The notes under the pieces are model-generated. The model ran no database searches. It was not told the DNA's origin and was given only the letters and a program-made list of their open reading frames with translations. Positions 63,699 to 64,000 of a stretch of 64,000 bases of DNA are shown here, in pieces. The DNA is from Tethya wilhelma (taxonomy: Eukaryota > Porifera > Demospongiae > Tethyida > Tethyidae), in assembly GCA_964030475.1 (NCBI GenBank), contig CAXIPT010000011.1, positions 267,461 to 331,460 on the forward strand, read 5' to 3'. Every line of letters starts with the position of its first letter. The first letter of the stretch is position 1. The position numbers were made by a program, and so were the translations under genes.

Positions 63699-64000
63699 GT
63701 TTTGTAAAATTAAAATTAATTTTGTTATAAGAAAATGACTTTATTTTTTATTATGTTAAGTTAAAGTGCAAGATGTGCCATGTTGCCATGGGGATGGAAA
63801 GGAGTCACATGACCAGGAATGGGTGGGGCCATGTTGTCTTGGAACTTGAGAGCAACCCCTTTATCTAGTCTGAAGTAGTCCTTAGTCTCCAGCTGTTCAG
63901 CTAGGCCAAAATCAGCCACCTTGATGACATAGTTTATATCAATCCTACATATATTTTAATTATAGCGGATAATCATAAGTGTCGTTATGACTTCTGTTGG
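63699..64000. other. Window end: kinase-like minus-strand fragment and start of a repeated ANKIB1 exon
   Basis: On the minus strand, from an acceptor at 63944 to about 63850, the frame reads NYVIKVADFGLAEQLETKDY, the DFG loop of a protein kinase and probably a receptor-tyrosine-kinase type. The later part (LKFQDNMAPP) departs from the usual pattern and may be decayed. At 63980-64000 the first 21 bases of ANKIB1 exon 63037 occur again, preceded by AAG rather than CTGCAG. Confidence 0.55.

Overview
The window is eukaryotic DNA. It has split genes with short, mostly GT-AG introns, many CA/GT and CT/GA microsatellites, and several families of short inverted-repeat elements. The gene set (USP37, TSC2, UBE2E, ANKIB1, NT5C3, HSPA12, GT92), the compact introns, the runs of RING/TRAF-like genes and the expanded HSPA12-like genes suggest an early-branching marine animal. 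A demosponge fits best; that is inference. Seven isolated single N bases (12659, 31687, 34745, 36682, 46935, 49111, 61395) and one 36-N run (7023-7058) mark contig joins. Several joins lie in simple repeats and split genes or repeat sequence found elsewhere in the window.

Layout. 1-1.6 kb: a GT92-type glycosyltransferase. 2.4-24.45 kb, minus strand: one USP37-like deubiquitinase whose reading frame I could follow through 20 exons. Two of its introns hold other gene families. The 10.1-kb intron (7251-17366) holds intronless genes for C-terminally tail-anchored proteins, several with tandem ITAM-like motifs (YxxL-x8-YxxL). The 5.7-kb intron (17551-23255) holds three intronless plus-strand RING/TRAF-zinc-finger genes. 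25-29.2 kb, minus: a TSC2 (tuberin) fragment with an in-frame stop and no RapGAP domain. 29.9-31.7 kb: an unrecognised small protein and a secreted protein cut by a contig join. 31.7-36.7 kb: pieces of a second copy of the USP37/TRAF-like region and a fourth TRAF-like gene. 36-39 kb: transposon-like elements and orphan ORFs. 39.4-44 kb: cytosolic 5'-nucleotidase III. 45-53.4 kb: two units, each with an HSPA12-like chaperone gene, a divergent minus-strand partner and a TRIQK-like small membrane protein; one HSPA12 copy is frameshifted and 5'-truncated. 53.85-55.9 kb, minus: a UBE2E ubiquitin-conjugating enzyme. 56.1-63.1 kb, plus: an ANKIB1 RBR ubiquitin ligase, interrupted by a contig join and a helicase fragment. 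63.3-64 kb: a gluconokinase 3' exon, a kinase-like fragment and a repeat of an ANKIB1 exon start.

How the parts may relate. The most striking locus is the USP37 host gene carrying tail-anchored multi-ITAM proteins in one intron and TRAF-like E3 candidates in another. ITAM scaffolds, TRAF-type ligases and a deubiquitinase would make a plausible receptor-proximal signalling and ubiquitin module. The nesting and the motifs are read directly from sequence; a functional link is hypothesis. Assembly artefacts are frequent here and must be separated from biology for every duplication reported.
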